Of a stretch of 64,000 bases of DNA, positions 1-8,924 are shown piece by piece. Under the pieces are notes generated by a model, which did not search any database, was not told where the DNA came from, and was given only the letters and a program-made list of their open reading frames with translations. The first letter of the stretch is position 1. Every line of letters starts with the position of its first letter. The translations under genes and the position numbers were made by a program. The stretch spans positions 334,025 through 398,024 of the forward strand of contig NZ_JAMOFV010000006.1 of assembly GCF_023656515.1 (NCBI RefSeq). The letters run 5' to 3'. The DNA comes from Clostridium swellfunianum. Lineage in GTDB: Bacteria > Bacillota > Clostridia > Clostridiales > Clostridiaceae.

Positions 1-34
1 AAAACGCTAAGTTTATCACTTAGCGTTTTTTTAT
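1..34. terminator. Rho-independent terminator at window edge
   Basis: A 12-bp perfect stem (AACGCTAAGT type arms at 3-12 and 18-27) is followed on the plus strand by a run of T. It probably ends a gene lying to the left of the window; the complementary strand also has an A-rich flank, so it may work in both directions. Confidence 0.7.
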
Positions 35-130
35 TTATAGTAGGTTTCTGTTAGTGGTAAAATTAATGTGACAGGTAAGAAAAGACACATTGTAGATGAC
101 CCCAATAAACAATATATAATTAAATAATAA

Positions 131-160
131 AGCACTGAGATTTTCTCAGTGCTTATTTTT
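131..160. terminator. Hairpin downstream of the AbiEii-like gene
   Basis: The arms AGCACTGAGA and CTCAGTGCT enclose a short T-rich loop. The hairpin follows the stop of the minus-strand gene at 185 and probably ends the corA/AbiEii-like transcript; the T tract is better on the plus strand, so the direction is uncertain. Confidence 0.5.
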
Positions 161-184
161 ATAACTAAACTTTATTTTTAAGTG

Positions 185-1384
185 CTAATAGCCTAATCGA
201 ATATCACAGTAAGTTAGTATATAATCAAGATACATCAATCTTAGTGGATTACCAGTTGCGTCAACGTTCAAAGATGGTTCCTTTTCAAGGATTCTTCTTT
301 TTAGTTCAGCTTTGTATTTGCGTCTTTCTTTTTTAAATAATGTAATATAATATTCATATTCAGATAATATAACATCGATTCCAATAAGCCGTGAGTAATC
401 TTTTGACAGTATATAGTTCCCAAGTGAATAAATCCATACATATAAATGTAGAGAAAGTATACTCCATAAATCTGCAGAAAGTATTGAGCGAGTTTCACCA
501 GGAAGAGTCTGCTGGCTAAACCATGCAAGGTTAAGAAGAATTCGGTTATATTCTGTACTCATATTTGTTAATGAAAGATAAAAGATAGAACTAAGCAAAT
601 CCTTAAAAAAATCCTCGGTGGTAACATTGTGAGCATTTTTAACTTCAATTTCATGTTGAATACTTTCTTTAAGCCTCTCTGCAATGATTTTAAAGCTTTC
701 AATATCATCAACAACCTTTAGGAGGCAGGATAAATCATAAATATTTTTATAAAGTGCATCTAATTTATTGGCCTCAAGTCCTAGTGTATGGGTAGCTAGA
801 GTAAGTAGTTTATCACTGGTTGTTGAATATTTGTCTATACATATAGGATTATATTTTAGTTTTAAGCCAATAGTTTCAGCAGATTTCAAGGTAACTGCAT
901 GAAGAGCTTTTGTGTCAAGAAATAAGAAATCTAGCTTCATTCCAGGGTACCTTTGGCGCATTTTAGTTTGATAAACAAAGGGCACATCATATATAAAGGT
1001 CATCATGGGGATAGTCCTACCATCTCTCCTAATAGATTTGGGTATGTATTCCTCATAGCTTGTATAAAATTTTGCTTTAATATAGGATTCTCTAATATCC
1101 TTCATAACATCAAATAAATCTCTTCTTGAAAGATCCGTAGCACAGTCAATATCATTAGAAAGTCTTTGGAGATTAACTGGTAGATGAATCTGGGCGGAGG
1201 CCCCGCCCTTTAAAACAACTCTATCCCCGCAGCGTTTTTGAATTTGAGAATGAAGCTCGTATATCCAAATATGAGATTCAAGATTATCTTTGTAGATAAT
1301 ATCTTTTTCCTTGGCATAAGACTTTATATGATGTTTAGTGAAATAATCAAACGGGTGAGTAAATATGGAGGCTTTTCGTCCCAA
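185..1384 (-). CDS. AbiEii/AbiGii-like nucleotidyltransferase
   Basis: The protein carries the two signatures of the DNA polymerase beta-like nucleotidyltransferase fold found in AbiEii toxins (PF08843): a KGG-containing loop near residue 60 and an R-x-SNDID motif near residue 78 that would bind the metal and nucleotide. AbiEii proteins are the toxin half of AbiE abortive-infection systems and block growth by adding nucleotides to tRNA. At about 400 residues it is longer than the classical toxin (about 300). I chose the TTG at 1384 because an AAGGTGGTG ribosome binding site lies 6 nt upstream; an in-frame GTG at 1396 has no site. It starts 16 nt after corA stops, so the two are probably cotranscribed. 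No AbiEi-like antitoxin is adjacent, so toxicity is not implied; an orphan or domesticated enzyme is equally possible. Confidence 0.65.
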   Translation of the reverse strand: MGRKASIFTHPFDYFTKHHIKSYAKEKDIIYKDNLESHIWIYELHSQIQKRCGDRVVLKGGASAQIHLPVNLQRLSNDIDCATDLSRRDLFDVMKDIRESYIKAKFYTSYEEYIPKSIRRDGRTIPMMTFIYDVPFVYQTKMRQRYPGMKLDFLFLDTKALHAVTLKSAETIGLKLKYNPICIDKYSTTSDKLLTLATHTLGLEANKLDALYKNIYDLSCLLKVVDDIESFKIIAERLKESIQHEIEVKNAHNVTTEDFFKDLLSSIFYLSLTNMSTEYNRILLNLAWFSQQTLPGETRSILSADLWSILSLHLYVWIYSLGNYILSKDYSRLIGIDVILSEYEYYITLFKKERRKYKAELKRRILEKEPSLNVDATGNPLRLMYLDYILTYCDIRLGY

Positions 1385-1400
1385 GCCTTTCACCACCTTG

Positions 1401-2348
1401 TTAGAATAAGTCTTTTCTTTTTAATACTATAATAGCTACAACTGAAGCAGCTACTATTGTCGCTAGTATATACCAAAACCCATAAGGAGTTGCAGCTTCA
1501 TTCCAAGGCACAAGTACATTCATACCAAACAGACCACTTATCATGGTAGGTATAGCCATAACTATTGTTGTAGATGCTAAAAATTTCATAACTATATTCA
1601 AGTTATTTGAAATAATCGAAGCAAAAGCATCCATTGTTCCACTTAAAATGTTGCTGTATATATTAGCCATCTCAATTGCTTGTTTATTTTCTATAATAAC
1701 ATCCTCAAGCACATCTGTATCTTCGGGATACTTTTGCATTATTTCCAGCTTAAGCATTTTTTCGAGTGTAATTTCATTAGACTTTAATGAGGTTGAAAAA
1801 TATACTAGAGATTTTTCAAGAGATAATAGCTGAATAAGTTCTTTGTTTTTCATTGACTTATGCAATCTTCTCTCAATCATTAAACTCTTTTTGTCTATCT
1901 GTCTTAAATATAGAAGATAGTAGGTTGATATTTTATATAGGATTTGAAGAATGAATCTTGAACGTTTAAAGGTAAAGAACGACTTAACTTTACTTTCAAT
2001 AAAATCTGAAAGTATTTTGCTATTTTTTAAGCATACCGTTATTATTTCTTTTTCTGTATGTATGATTGCTAATGGATATGTATCATAGGTCAAGGAATTT
2101 TCCTCCATTTCACTGAATGGAATATCCATAACAAAAAGCAGGTTACTTCCTTCAATATCAATACGTGAAGTTTCTTCTTCGTCAAGGGCAGCTCTTAAAA
2201 ATTCTATAGGAACTCCTGTTTTCTTGGATACAAGTAAAAGTTCTTGATCGGATGGTGCAATTATATTAATCCAACAGCCAGGTTCAACAGTATCGAGTTT
2301 TTGCAGCTGTGTGGATGATTCGTCTAAATGTTTGTAAATTGAAATCAT
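1401..2348 (-). CDS. corA: CorA-family divalent cation transporter
   Basis: This is a 315-residue inner-membrane transporter of the CorA/MIT family, which moves Mg2+ (sometimes Co2+ or Zn2+) through a homopentameric channel. The family signature GMN closes the first of two C-terminal membrane helices (about residues 250-275), followed by a periplasmic loop and a second helix with a short positively charged tail (KRKD). The rest is the long soluble domain with heptad-like helices that gate the pore. The start is the ATG at 2348, which has GGAGGG seven bases upstream; an in-frame ATG 15 nt earlier overlaps that site. It is followed closely by the AbiEii-like gene on the same strand. Confidence 0.9.
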   Translation of the reverse strand: MISIYKHLDESSTQLQKLDTVEPGCWINIIAPSDQELLLVSKKTGVPIEFLRAALDEEETSRIDIEGSNLLFVMDIPFSEMEENSLTYDTYPLAIIHTEKEIITVCLKNSKILSDFIESKVKSFFTFKRSRFILQILYKISTYYLLYLRQIDKKSLMIERRLHKSMKNKELIQLLSLEKSLVYFSTSLKSNEITLEKMLKLEIMQKYPEDTDVLEDVIIENKQAIEMANIYSNILSGTMDAFASIISNNLNIVMKFLASTTIVMAIPTMISGLFGMNVLVPWNEAATPYGFWYILATIVAASVVAIIVLKRKDLF

Positions 2349-2366
2349 GATATAACCCTCCAAGTG

Positions 2367-2512
2367 AATGAAATGAAGAATTAAAAATGAAGAACTTATA
2401 ATGAGTGGAAAAAGTTCTTTGGGGCTTCAATTAATTTAAATTTAAGAAAATCCCTTACGGGATTTTCTTAAAAAACTCTTTATCCTTCATTTTATATTCT
2501 TAATTCTTATTA
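2367..2512. repeat. MITE-like palindromic repeat, copy 1
   Basis: The AT-rich intergenic stretch holds imperfect inverted termini built from ATGAAGAAT-type units on the left (2373-2394) and ATTCTT/TTCATT units on the right (2482-2509), around a strong central hairpin (AAGAAAATCCC / GGGATTTTCTT, 2444-2470). A second element with the same design lies at 52062-52163. The arrangement looks like small non-coding palindromic elements scattered in clostridial genomes; it could also end the M20 transcript. Confidence 0.45.
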
Positions 2513-2543
2513 TAAACTATTAGGGGTTATTGTCTACCCAAAC

Positions 2544-3707
2544 TTAAGCTTCGCAAGGCTTTTCTTGGTGATTTTTAATTGTTTCGTAAAATTCCACCTT
2601 TATTTCTTGAAGAAGTTCTTCTTTTTCAATCAAATCAATAGCAGTGCTAGCAAGTGCTATAGCAGCTTTTAAGACGCTTTCCTCAGCAAATTTAGAGATT
2701 GTTGCTTTGGCAAAGGCTAAAGTACCATACTTTATAGAACTATCATCTGTAATTTTTAGGTAATGGTGAAGGCAGGGCACAAGATGACTTACAGTTCCAA
2801 GACTTAATCCAGTAAAAATATTTTTGGGTTCTACAGTATCTATTATTCCAATTTCCTTAAGGTTATGAGAGAAAATTCTTGAAAGTGCATGGTTGGGAAT
2901 AAGTTCATCATACGGAAGTTCATGCATTGACATTTCACAAGCTACCTCAGTTAAATCTTCTGTAGCTTTACATAGTATTTTAATTTTCTTCTCAATTTTA
3001 CAAGCTTGAATCATTTTAGGTGCTTTTATGTACAGAGATAATTCTGCTTCTTTTAAATAAAGACTGGAGGAATCACAATGTTTAATATTTATGCTATCTA
3101 GTGAGCAGTTGAGGTCAAAATTATTTTTTAAAGAGCTTAAAGCGTTAAAAGTAAAAATAGCCGCATCCAAACAAGAATGAGAGCCTTCACTTGTATATTT
3201 TATTTTGATAGGTAAAAGAGCCATTGAGGTTCCGGTTTCATAGTATTCTATGTCAGGGTGAACCATTAAAACAGAATCAATATCATTAAAGGTTCCTTGC
3301 TTTGCCATTGTAACCTTTGCCCCGCTTGCAAACTCACCTGGGCATCCTAGAACAATCACAGTGCCATTTTTAAAGTTATCTAACACCTTTGAAATAGATA
3401 AAGCTGCGCCCATGGATATTGAAGAAATTAAATTATGACCTGTAATATGACCTTCCTTTACAGCAGCATCATACTCGCAAATAAGACAAATCTTTGGATG
3501 ACCGCTTCCGTATTCAGCGTAAAAGGCAGTCGGGATATCTAGGTATTTTTCAGTAACTTTAAAATTATTGTTTTTAAGCATATTGACTATGTAATTACAG
3601 GCTTTATATTCATAAAAGCTTTCTTCGGGATTTTCATAAAGATATTTTGATAGGTTAAATATATCGTCTTTTATAGTATGAAGATAGCTTATCATTTCTT
3701 GTTTCAT
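2544..3707 (-). CDS. M20-family amidohydrolase-like protein
   Basis: Length (387 aa) and layout match M20D metallo-amidohydrolases such as AbgB and hippurate hydrolases: an N-terminal helix with YxxPExSFxExxA-like spacing, an EYDA strand, a GHN motif, a GExxSG segment and a conserved MVHPD. Such enzymes remove acyl or aminobenzoyl groups from amino acids in the cytoplasm. Here several metal-binding positions differ from the usual HACGHN and PAEE: the sequence reads HITGHN and GEFASG, so the Cys ligand and one of the two acidic residues are missing. The enzyme may use fewer metals or have lost hydrolytic activity. A GGAGG site lies directly upstream of the ATG. It is a single-gene unit divergent from gin. 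Confidence 0.75.
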   Translation of the reverse strand: MKQEMISYLHTIKDDIFNLSKYLYENPEESFYEYKACNYIVNMLKNNNFKVTEKYLDIPTAFYAEYGSGHPKICLICEYDAAVKEGHITGHNLISSISMGAALSISKVLDNFKNGTVIVLGCPGEFASGAKVTMAKQGTFNDIDSVLMVHPDIEYYETGTSMALLPIKIKYTSEGSHSCLDAAIFTFNALSSLKNNFDLNCSLDSINIKHCDSSSLYLKEAELSLYIKAPKMIQACKIEKKIKILCKATEDLTEVACEMSMHELPYDELIPNHALSRIFSHNLKEIGIIDTVEPKNIFTGLSLGTVSHLVPCLHHYLKITDDSSIKYGTLAFAKATISKFAEESVLKAAIALASTAIDLIEKEELLQEIKVEFYETIKNHQEKPCEA

Positions 3708-4036
3708 AAAAATTCCTCCTTTTAGTCGGGATACAAAGCAACTAAAGAATATTTGCTTCTGTTTGCTAAAATATACTTAAGGTTTTAATATCAATCGTGT
3801 GATAAAACAAACCATATATAGTAGTGTTTCCAAATACTGAATTATATATTTGAACAAAATTTAAATATTTGAGTGGACAAAATAAATATCAGAGGATAGG
3901 TGAATAAAATATATCATATGAGGCAAGAATCAAGGTAAACGTAGTGATTATAAATCAATACAACCTTGTAAATAATGCATAAGGCATGGCAATTAGCAAT
4001 CATCATGGATTTATTAGTAATGCGTAGGGGGATAAT
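3708..4036. other. Intergenic region between M20 gene and gin
   Basis: About 330 bases separate the divergent genes. I see no coding sequence. It must contain the promoters of both genes, including a probable forespore-type promoter for gin, but no -35/-10 pair stands out clearly enough to call. Confidence 0.5.
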
Positions 4037-4249
4037 ATGAAAAGACATACATGTATTATATGTAGAAAGCCTCTAAATAGTGGTATAATAGTGAACGGTA
4101 AAAGAATTTGTAAATCCTGCGAGGAAAGATTGATAAATGCAGAGATAGGTACAGATTTCTATGAATATTATAAGAACTGTATTAAAAAAACTATAGTTTA
4201 TACAGAACTTAAGGGAGAGGATAGTCGGTGTCAAAACTACCACTTGTAG
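4037..4249 (+). CDS. csfB: Anti-sigma-G factor Gin (CsfB)
   Basis: This 70-residue protein has two CxxC pairs (CIIC near residues 6-9 and CKSC near 26-29) that form the zinc knuckle of the Gin family. In Bacillus Gin is made early in the forespore, binds sigma-G and keeps it inactive until engulfment is complete. The position directly upstream of a YaaO-type decarboxylase and tmk is the same as csfB in Bacillus, which supports the call beyond the short sequence. Its last 22 nt overlap the GTG start of the next gene, so the two are translationally linked. GGGGGAT precedes the ATG. Confidence 0.85.
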   Translation: MKRHTCIICRKPLNSGIIVNGKRICKSCEERLINAEIGTDFYEYYKNCIKKTIVYTELKGEDSRCQNYHL

Positions 4250-5640
4250 AAGGTCTGCTTAGATATGCAGAGGAAGGTAATGTTTCGTTTACAATGCCTG
4301 GACATAAGAATGGAGCAGGCTTCTTAAGCACAAGAGAGGGCCGAAAGCTATATGAAAACTTATTTAAAATTGACATAACGGAGGTAGATGGGGTAGATAA
4401 TCTTCATCACCCTGAGGGTATTATTAGAGAAGCACAACAACTACTAAGCAAGTTTTATGAAAGCAGAAAGTCATATTTTTTAGTAAACGGAAGTACAAGC
4501 GGGAACCTTGCTATGATCTTTTCGAGCTTTAATGAAGGCGATAAAATAATAGTAGAAAGAAACTGCCATAGAAGTATTTTTAATGGAATAATAATGCGAA
4601 AACTAAAGCCTATATATATAAAGAATAAAATAAGTAAAAGATATAATGCTCCCATATCCATAGATATGGAGCATTTTTCATGCTTGCTTGAACAGCATAA
4701 AGATGCTAAAGGAATTATTGTAACGTATCCAAACTATTATGGAATATGTAGTGACTTAAAAACTATTATTTCTTGTGCCAGAAAATATAACATGATGGTC
4801 CTTGTAGATTCAGCACATGGAGCTCACTTCGGAGTAAATGAAAAATTACCAGAAAGTGCAGTTAAGCTTGGCGCTGATATGGTAGTAATGAGTTCTCATA
4901 AAACTCTTTCGAGTTTTACCCAAACTGCTTATCTTCATGTCGGAGATAATGCTGATATAGAGAAAGTAGATTTTTATGTGAGCAGCTTTTTAAGTACAAG
5001 TCCCTCTTATATGCTTATGGCTTCTATGGATTACGCTAGATACTATTTGGAGGAATATGGAGTACAAGCTTATGAAGATTTAATTGAAAGAGCAAACAAA
5101 TACAGATATAAATTTAGAGAATTTGATTTTCTTAAGGTGTTGGAAAGTGATAAGAGTAGTTATTTTAATATAGACCTAAGTCGATTCGTTATTAACGTTA
5201 AAGAGGGCCTCAGTGGATATAAGCTTCTAGATTATCTAAAGAGCAGAGGAATTCAGTGTGAGATGAGCGATGGTTCAAATGTAGTACTTATATTTTCTAC
5301 GTTTAATAGTGAAAAGGACTTTGAGAAGCTTTATAATGCTATTAAAGAATGCAATTTGGAAACATTAAGGGAAGAAGGTATTTCTTTAATGGAGACATAT
5401 ATACCAGAAACAAAACTACTACCTTTTGAAGTGATTGAAAGAAAGAAGGTGCGGGTAAGCTTAGAAGAAGCTTGTGGAAGAATTTGCGCCTCTTCTGTAG
5501 TTCCTTATCCACCAGGAGTTCCTATTTTAAATTTGGGAGAAATTATAGATAATACATCTCTTAATATGATAAAATACTATTTGGATTACGGAGTTACTGT
5601 ACTTGGGATAGAAAACAGAAAAATAACAGTGGTGGAATGA
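4228..5640 (+). CDS. YaaO-type PLP decarboxylase (Orn/Lys/Arg family)
   Basis: A fold-type I PLP enzyme of the Orn/Lys/Arg decarboxylase group, 470 aa. The N-terminus has the family signature FTMPGHKNG; D194-x-x-H197 contacts the cofactor and K225 in SSHKTL is the Schiff-base lysine. The C-terminal domain with the PYPPGVP motif is typical of the class. Bacillus relatives act on arginine or lysine, but the substrate of the YaaO branch is not settled and I do not assign it. The GTG start has a GGGAGAGG site and lies inside gin; tmk follows after 10 nt. A role in polyamine supply is inference only. Confidence 0.85.
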   Translation: MSKLPLVEGLLRYAEEGNVSFTMPGHKNGAGFLSTREGRKLYENLFKIDITEVDGVDNLHHPEGIIREAQQLLSKFYESRKSYFLVNGSTSGNLAMIFSSFNEGDKIIVERNCHRSIFNGIIMRKLKPIYIKNKISKRYNAPISIDMEHFSCLLEQHKDAKGIIVTYPNYYGICSDLKTIISCARKYNMMVLVDSAHGAHFGVNEKLPESAVKLGADMVVMSSHKTLSSFTQTAYLHVGDNADIEKVDFYVSSFLSTSPSYMLMASMDYARYYLEEYGVQAYEDLIERANKYRYKFREFDFLKVLESDKSSYFNIDLSRFVINVKEGLSGYKLLDYLKSRGIQCEMSDGSNVVLIFSTFNSEKDFEKLYNAIKECNLETLREEGISLMETYIPETKLLPFEVIERKKVRVSLEEACGRICASSVVPYPPGVPILNLGEIIDNTSLNMIKYYLDYGVTVLGIENRKITVVE

Positions 5641-5650
5641 AAGGAATACT

Positions 5651-6274
5651 ATGATGAAGAAAGGATTACTTATAACCTTCGAAGGTCCTGACGGCTCAGG
5701 AAAGACTACTCAGATATCTCTTCTTAGGCAATATTTATCAAGTAAAGGGTTAGAAGTTATATATACAAGGGAACCAGGCGGAACAAATATAAGCGAGAAA
5801 ATTAGAGATATTATATTAGATAATAAGAATAGCGAAATGTCTGATATGTGTGAGGCCCTTTTATATGCTTCCTCAAGAGCTCAGCTAGTACATGAAGTTA
5901 TAAAGCCTGCCCTTTTAGACGGGAAGATTGTAGTTATGGATAGGTTTGTCGAATCTTCCATTGTTTACCAAGGCATAGGAAGAAACCTTGGTGTAGATAA
6001 AATAAGAAGTATAAATGAGGCTGCAACAGAAGGCCTTAAACCAGATATAACCTTTATGCTGACAATACCTTTTGAAGAAGGTCTTGAAAGGAAATCAAAA
6101 CAAAAGGTGTTAGATAGACTTGAAAATGGCGGAGATGATTTTCATAGAAGAGTTTATGATGGGTACATGAGTTTGTTGGATTCAGCTGACTTTATTAAGG
6201 TAGTTGACGCTAATAGAGCAGTGGAGAATATACATAAAGATATTGTGAATATAATTGAAGAAATGCTTAAATAA
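5651..6274 (+). CDS. tmk: Thymidylate kinase
   Basis: It phosphorylates dTMP to dTDP with ATP, an essential step of dTTP synthesis in the cytoplasm. The P-loop GPDGSGKT sits near residue 12, the TREPGGT motif near residue 39 and DRF-x5-YQG near residues 96-106 carry the usual catalytic contacts. The length of 207 aa is standard. It closes the gin-yaaO-tmk unit and is followed by a strong terminator. Confidence 0.97.
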   Translation: MMKKGLLITFEGPDGSGKTTQISLLRQYLSSKGLEVIYTREPGGTNISEKIRDIILDNKNSEMSDMCEALLYASSRAQLVHEVIKPALLDGKIVVMDRFVESSIVYQGIGRNLGVDKIRSINEAATEGLKPDITFMLTIPFEEGLERKSKQKVLDRLENGGDDFHRRVYDGYMSLLDSADFIKVVDANRAVENIHKDIVNIIEEMLK

Positions 6275-6279
6275 TAAAT

Positions 6280-6317
6280 CCCCTGTAGACAGGTTAACTG
6301 TCTACAGGGGCGTTTTT
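6280..6317. terminator. Terminator of the gin-yaaO-tmk operon
   Basis: A 13-bp GC-rich stem (CCCCTGTAGACAG at 6280-6292 paired with 6298-6310) is followed by CGTTTTT. The A-rich flank on the other side lets it also serve the convergent SASP gene. Confidence 0.9.
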
Positions 6318-6322
6318 ATTTA

Positions 6323-6517
6323 TTATAAATTCTTTTCGTAAGCTTCAACCATTTTCTTAACCATTTGGCCGCCTATTGACCCAGCTTCTCTAGAAGTAAG
6401 ATCTCCATTATAGCCTTCTTTTAGGTTAACGCCTACTTCCTTAGCGCTTTCCATTTTAAATCTGTTTAGTCCTTCCTTTGCTTCTGGTACTAATACTCTG
6501 TTACTTCTGCTTGCCAT
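6323..6517 (-). CDS. Alpha/beta-type small acid-soluble spore protein
   Basis: A 64-residue SASP of the type that coats and protects DNA in the dormant spore core. It has the conserved EVGVNL segment that includes the region cut by germination protease GPR, and the C-terminal block LTSREAGSIGGQMVKKM typical of the family. GGAGGATTTT precedes the ATG. Such genes are normally transcribed by sigma-G in the forespore; a CATAATA element lies upstream (near 6565) but I could not pair it with a convincing -35, so no promoter is called. Confidence 0.93.
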   Translation of the reverse strand: MASRSNRVLVPEAKEGLNRFKMESAKEVGVNLKEGYNGDLTSREAGSIGGQMVKKMVEAYEKNL

Positions 6518-6631
6518 AATAAAATCCTCCTTTGTTGTTAATTAATTTTGTTTTTGTATTAGTATTATGTGCGAATTATTTTCAATTAAACTATAAAATC
6601 AATGGTACAAAATCAATAAATTCCCACAAAA

Positions 6632-6670
6632 AATAAAGACTTTGCTTAGCATTATAAGTGCCAAGCAAAG
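6632..6670 (-). terminator. Terminator of the small membrane protein gene
   Basis: On the minus strand the arms CTTTGCTTGGCA and TGCTAAGCAAAG form a 12-bp stem with one mismatch, followed by TCTTTATTTTTTG. It lies directly after the stop of the gene at 6695-6940. Confidence 0.75.
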
Positions 6671-6694
6671 CCAAGTGTTTTTAATAATTAATCA

Positions 6695-6940
6695 TTAGCA
6701 GCATTCAGATTTGCATGGATTACAGCAACTTAGGTAGAATAGAGCTATAATAAAGAGTATTCCGTTATCAACTGATTCGAAACCACCCTTTCCATAGCCG
6801 CCTTTTCCAAACAAATTTCCTCCATTAAATTGCAAAAGTATTAGTATAAGGATAATTAGTGTTGGAAGGCTTGGTGTTCTGGAACCACCAAATAATCCGC
6901 CTAAATTATTTTGTTCACATTTATAGTGCTTTCTGCTCAT
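6695..6940 (-). CDS. Small Gly/Cys-rich membrane protein, unknown
   Basis: The 81-residue product has a Gly-rich N-terminal part, two hydrophobic segments (about residues 28-40 and 59-70), Gly-Lys repeats (GKGGYGKGGF) between them and a Cys-rich tail (CCNPCKSECC). This composition resembles small spore-associated proteins of the YjcZ type, but the similarity is only compositional and I do not assign a function. The start is the ATG at 6940 because AGGAGGTG lies six bases upstream; a GTG two codons earlier overlaps that site. It neighbours the SASP gene on the same strand but has its own terminator. Confidence 0.65.
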   Translation of the reverse strand: MSRKHYKCEQNNLGGLFGGSRTPSLPTLIILILILLQFNGGNLFGKGGYGKGGFESVDNGILFIIALFYLSCCNPCKSECC

Positions 6941-7135
6941 AAGCACACCTCCTCATATTATATAGGTTTAATCAAGATTTCATCCTTAGCATCTTAATTC
7001 CAATATATTCACTATAGAGATATTTGTGATTTATTATAAAAAATAAAATAATATAATTATCAAGTATTAAGACTATAAGTATGTCTTTTATAAGAGAATA
7101 AAGTATAAATACTTACATGTTACAAGGAGAATATT

Positions 7136-7363
7136 ATGGAGAAAGTAATTGATCTTAACAAAAGCTTGTTAGAGCTTACAAAAGAGTATCCTGATATTAT
7201 TGAAATAATGAAAGAATTAGGATTTAATCAAATTGTAATGCCAGGCATGTTAAATACTGTAGGAAGATTTATGACTATAACAAAAGGAGCCGCAAGCAAG
7301 GGAATTGATATTGATACTGTCAAGATGACTTTTAAGGCTAAAGGGTTTAAGATAAAAGAATAA
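7136..7363 (+). CDS. DUF1858 domain protein
   Basis: A 75-residue protein matching the DUF1858 pattern: an IDLNKSLLEL start, the YPDIIEIMKELGF helix and a GRFMTI segment. The fold is a small helical bundle also fused to hybrid-cluster or redox proteins in anaerobes; its function is unknown. It has a clear AAGGAGA site and stands alone between the minus-strand spore genes and darA. Confidence 0.75.
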   Translation: MEKVIDLNKSLLELTKEYPDIIEIMKELGFNQIVMPGMLNTVGRFMTITKGAASKGIDIDTVKMTFKAKGFKIKE

Positions 7364-7368
7364 ATTGA

Positions 7369-7884
<516 letters not shown>

Positions 7885-7893
7885 TAAGTTATT

Positions 7894-7930
7894 ATTAAAC
7901 CGACTACATGAATTGTAGTCGGTTTAATTT
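7894..7930 (+). terminator. Terminator between darA and holB
   Basis: A 15-bp perfect stem (ATTAAACCGACTACA, 7894-7908, with 7914-7928) ends in TTTAATTT. It separates darA from holB, so read-through would be partial at most. Confidence 0.8.
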
Positions 7931-7950
7931 AGTTAAGGTGGGCGATAGTT

Positions 7951-8898
7951 TTGAATTTTGATAGAATAATTGGTCATGATAATATAAAAAAACAGATAGA
8001 AGCCTCGATAGAATCTGGTAAATTTGCACACGCTCATCTTATTATAGGCGAAGATGGTATTGGAAAAAGTCTTCTAGCTAGGGGTATAGGACTAAAACTG
8101 CTTGGAAAAACTGTAGATAGAGAATATGCAGATTTAATAGAGTTTAGGGTGCCAGATAATAAACAGACAATTGGAATAAAATATGTGGTAGAAGAAATAA
8201 TAGATGAAATAAATAAGAAGCCTTATGAAGGAGATAGAAAGGTTATTATAATTTATGATGCGCATAAAATGACTACTGATGCGCAAAATGCCTTTCTTAA
8301 AACTATAGAAGAACCACCAAAGGGCGTCTTTATTCTACTTCTTTGTGAAAAACTGGAGTCTATTCTTGAGACTATAAGGTCAAGGTGCCAAATTCATAAA
8401 CTTCAAAGGCTTAACATGAATGAGCTTCAGCAATTTTTAAATATCAAATATGCTCATCTAAACTCAAAAGAAGTTAAGACTATAACTTCTTTTAGCGATG
8501 GAATACCTGGAAGAGCTGAAAGGTTTATTGAGGATGATACCTTTAAGGAGATTAGAGATACTGCCATAGGTGTTCTCTTAGATATAGGAACTAAGAGTCC
8601 AAGAGAGTTCTTGAAGTATGAACTTTTTTTTACAAAGCATAAAAACAATTGGCAAGAAGTTCTAACATGGCTTTTATCGTACATAAGAGATGTCTTAGTA
8701 TATAAGGAAACAGGTATTGAAGAGCTTATAGTCAATATAGATAAAGCTAATAAGATAAAAGATATTTCTTCCTTGTTTTCTTTTAATAGATTAAATGATA
8801 TTATAGAGATAGTAAATGAAACTAGGCAGAGGTTGGAACGAAATGTTAATCCATCACTGACCTTCAGCAATATGCTTTTAAAATTTTTAGATACATAG
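7951..8898 (+). CDS. holB: DNA polymerase III delta prime subunit
   Basis: An AAA+ clamp-loader subunit, 315 aa. GHDNIKKQ begins the AAA+ domain, GEDGIGKS near residues 32-39 is the Walker A, DAHKMTTDAQNAFLKTIEEPP the delta-prime box and SRC the sensor motif. The zinc-binding CxxC module that usually follows the first helix is absent: the segment after Walker A has no Cys pair. The start is a TTG with AAGGTGG upstream. The order holB-ricT is the Bacillus order, and ricT starts 26 nt downstream. Confidence 0.92.
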   Translation: MNFDRIIGHDNIKKQIEASIESGKFAHAHLIIGEDGIGKSLLARGIGLKLLGKTVDREYADLIEFRVPDNKQTIGIKYVVEEIIDEINKKPYEGDRKVIIIYDAHKMTTDAQNAFLKTIEEPPKGVFILLLCEKLESILETIRSRCQIHKLQRLNMNELQQFLNIKYAHLNSKEVKTITSFSDGIPGRAERFIEDDTFKEIRDTAIGVLLDIGTKSPREFLKYELFFTKHKNNWQEVLTWLLSYIRDVLVYKETGIEELIVNIDKANKIKDISSLFSFNRLNDIIEIVNETRQRLERNVNPSLTFSNMLLKFLDT

Positions 8899-8924
8899 AA
8901 TTGGTTGTTCTTACAGGAGGCACT

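Noticed and set aside
1238-1833. Plus-strand frames within corA and the AbiEii-like gene
   Set aside because: Antisense frames rich in Ile, Phe and Ser with no sites or known domains; shadows of the real genes.
6540-6600. Sigma-G promoter for the SASP gene
   Set aside because: A CATAATA -10-like element is present but no -35 at the right spacing; not strong enough to list.
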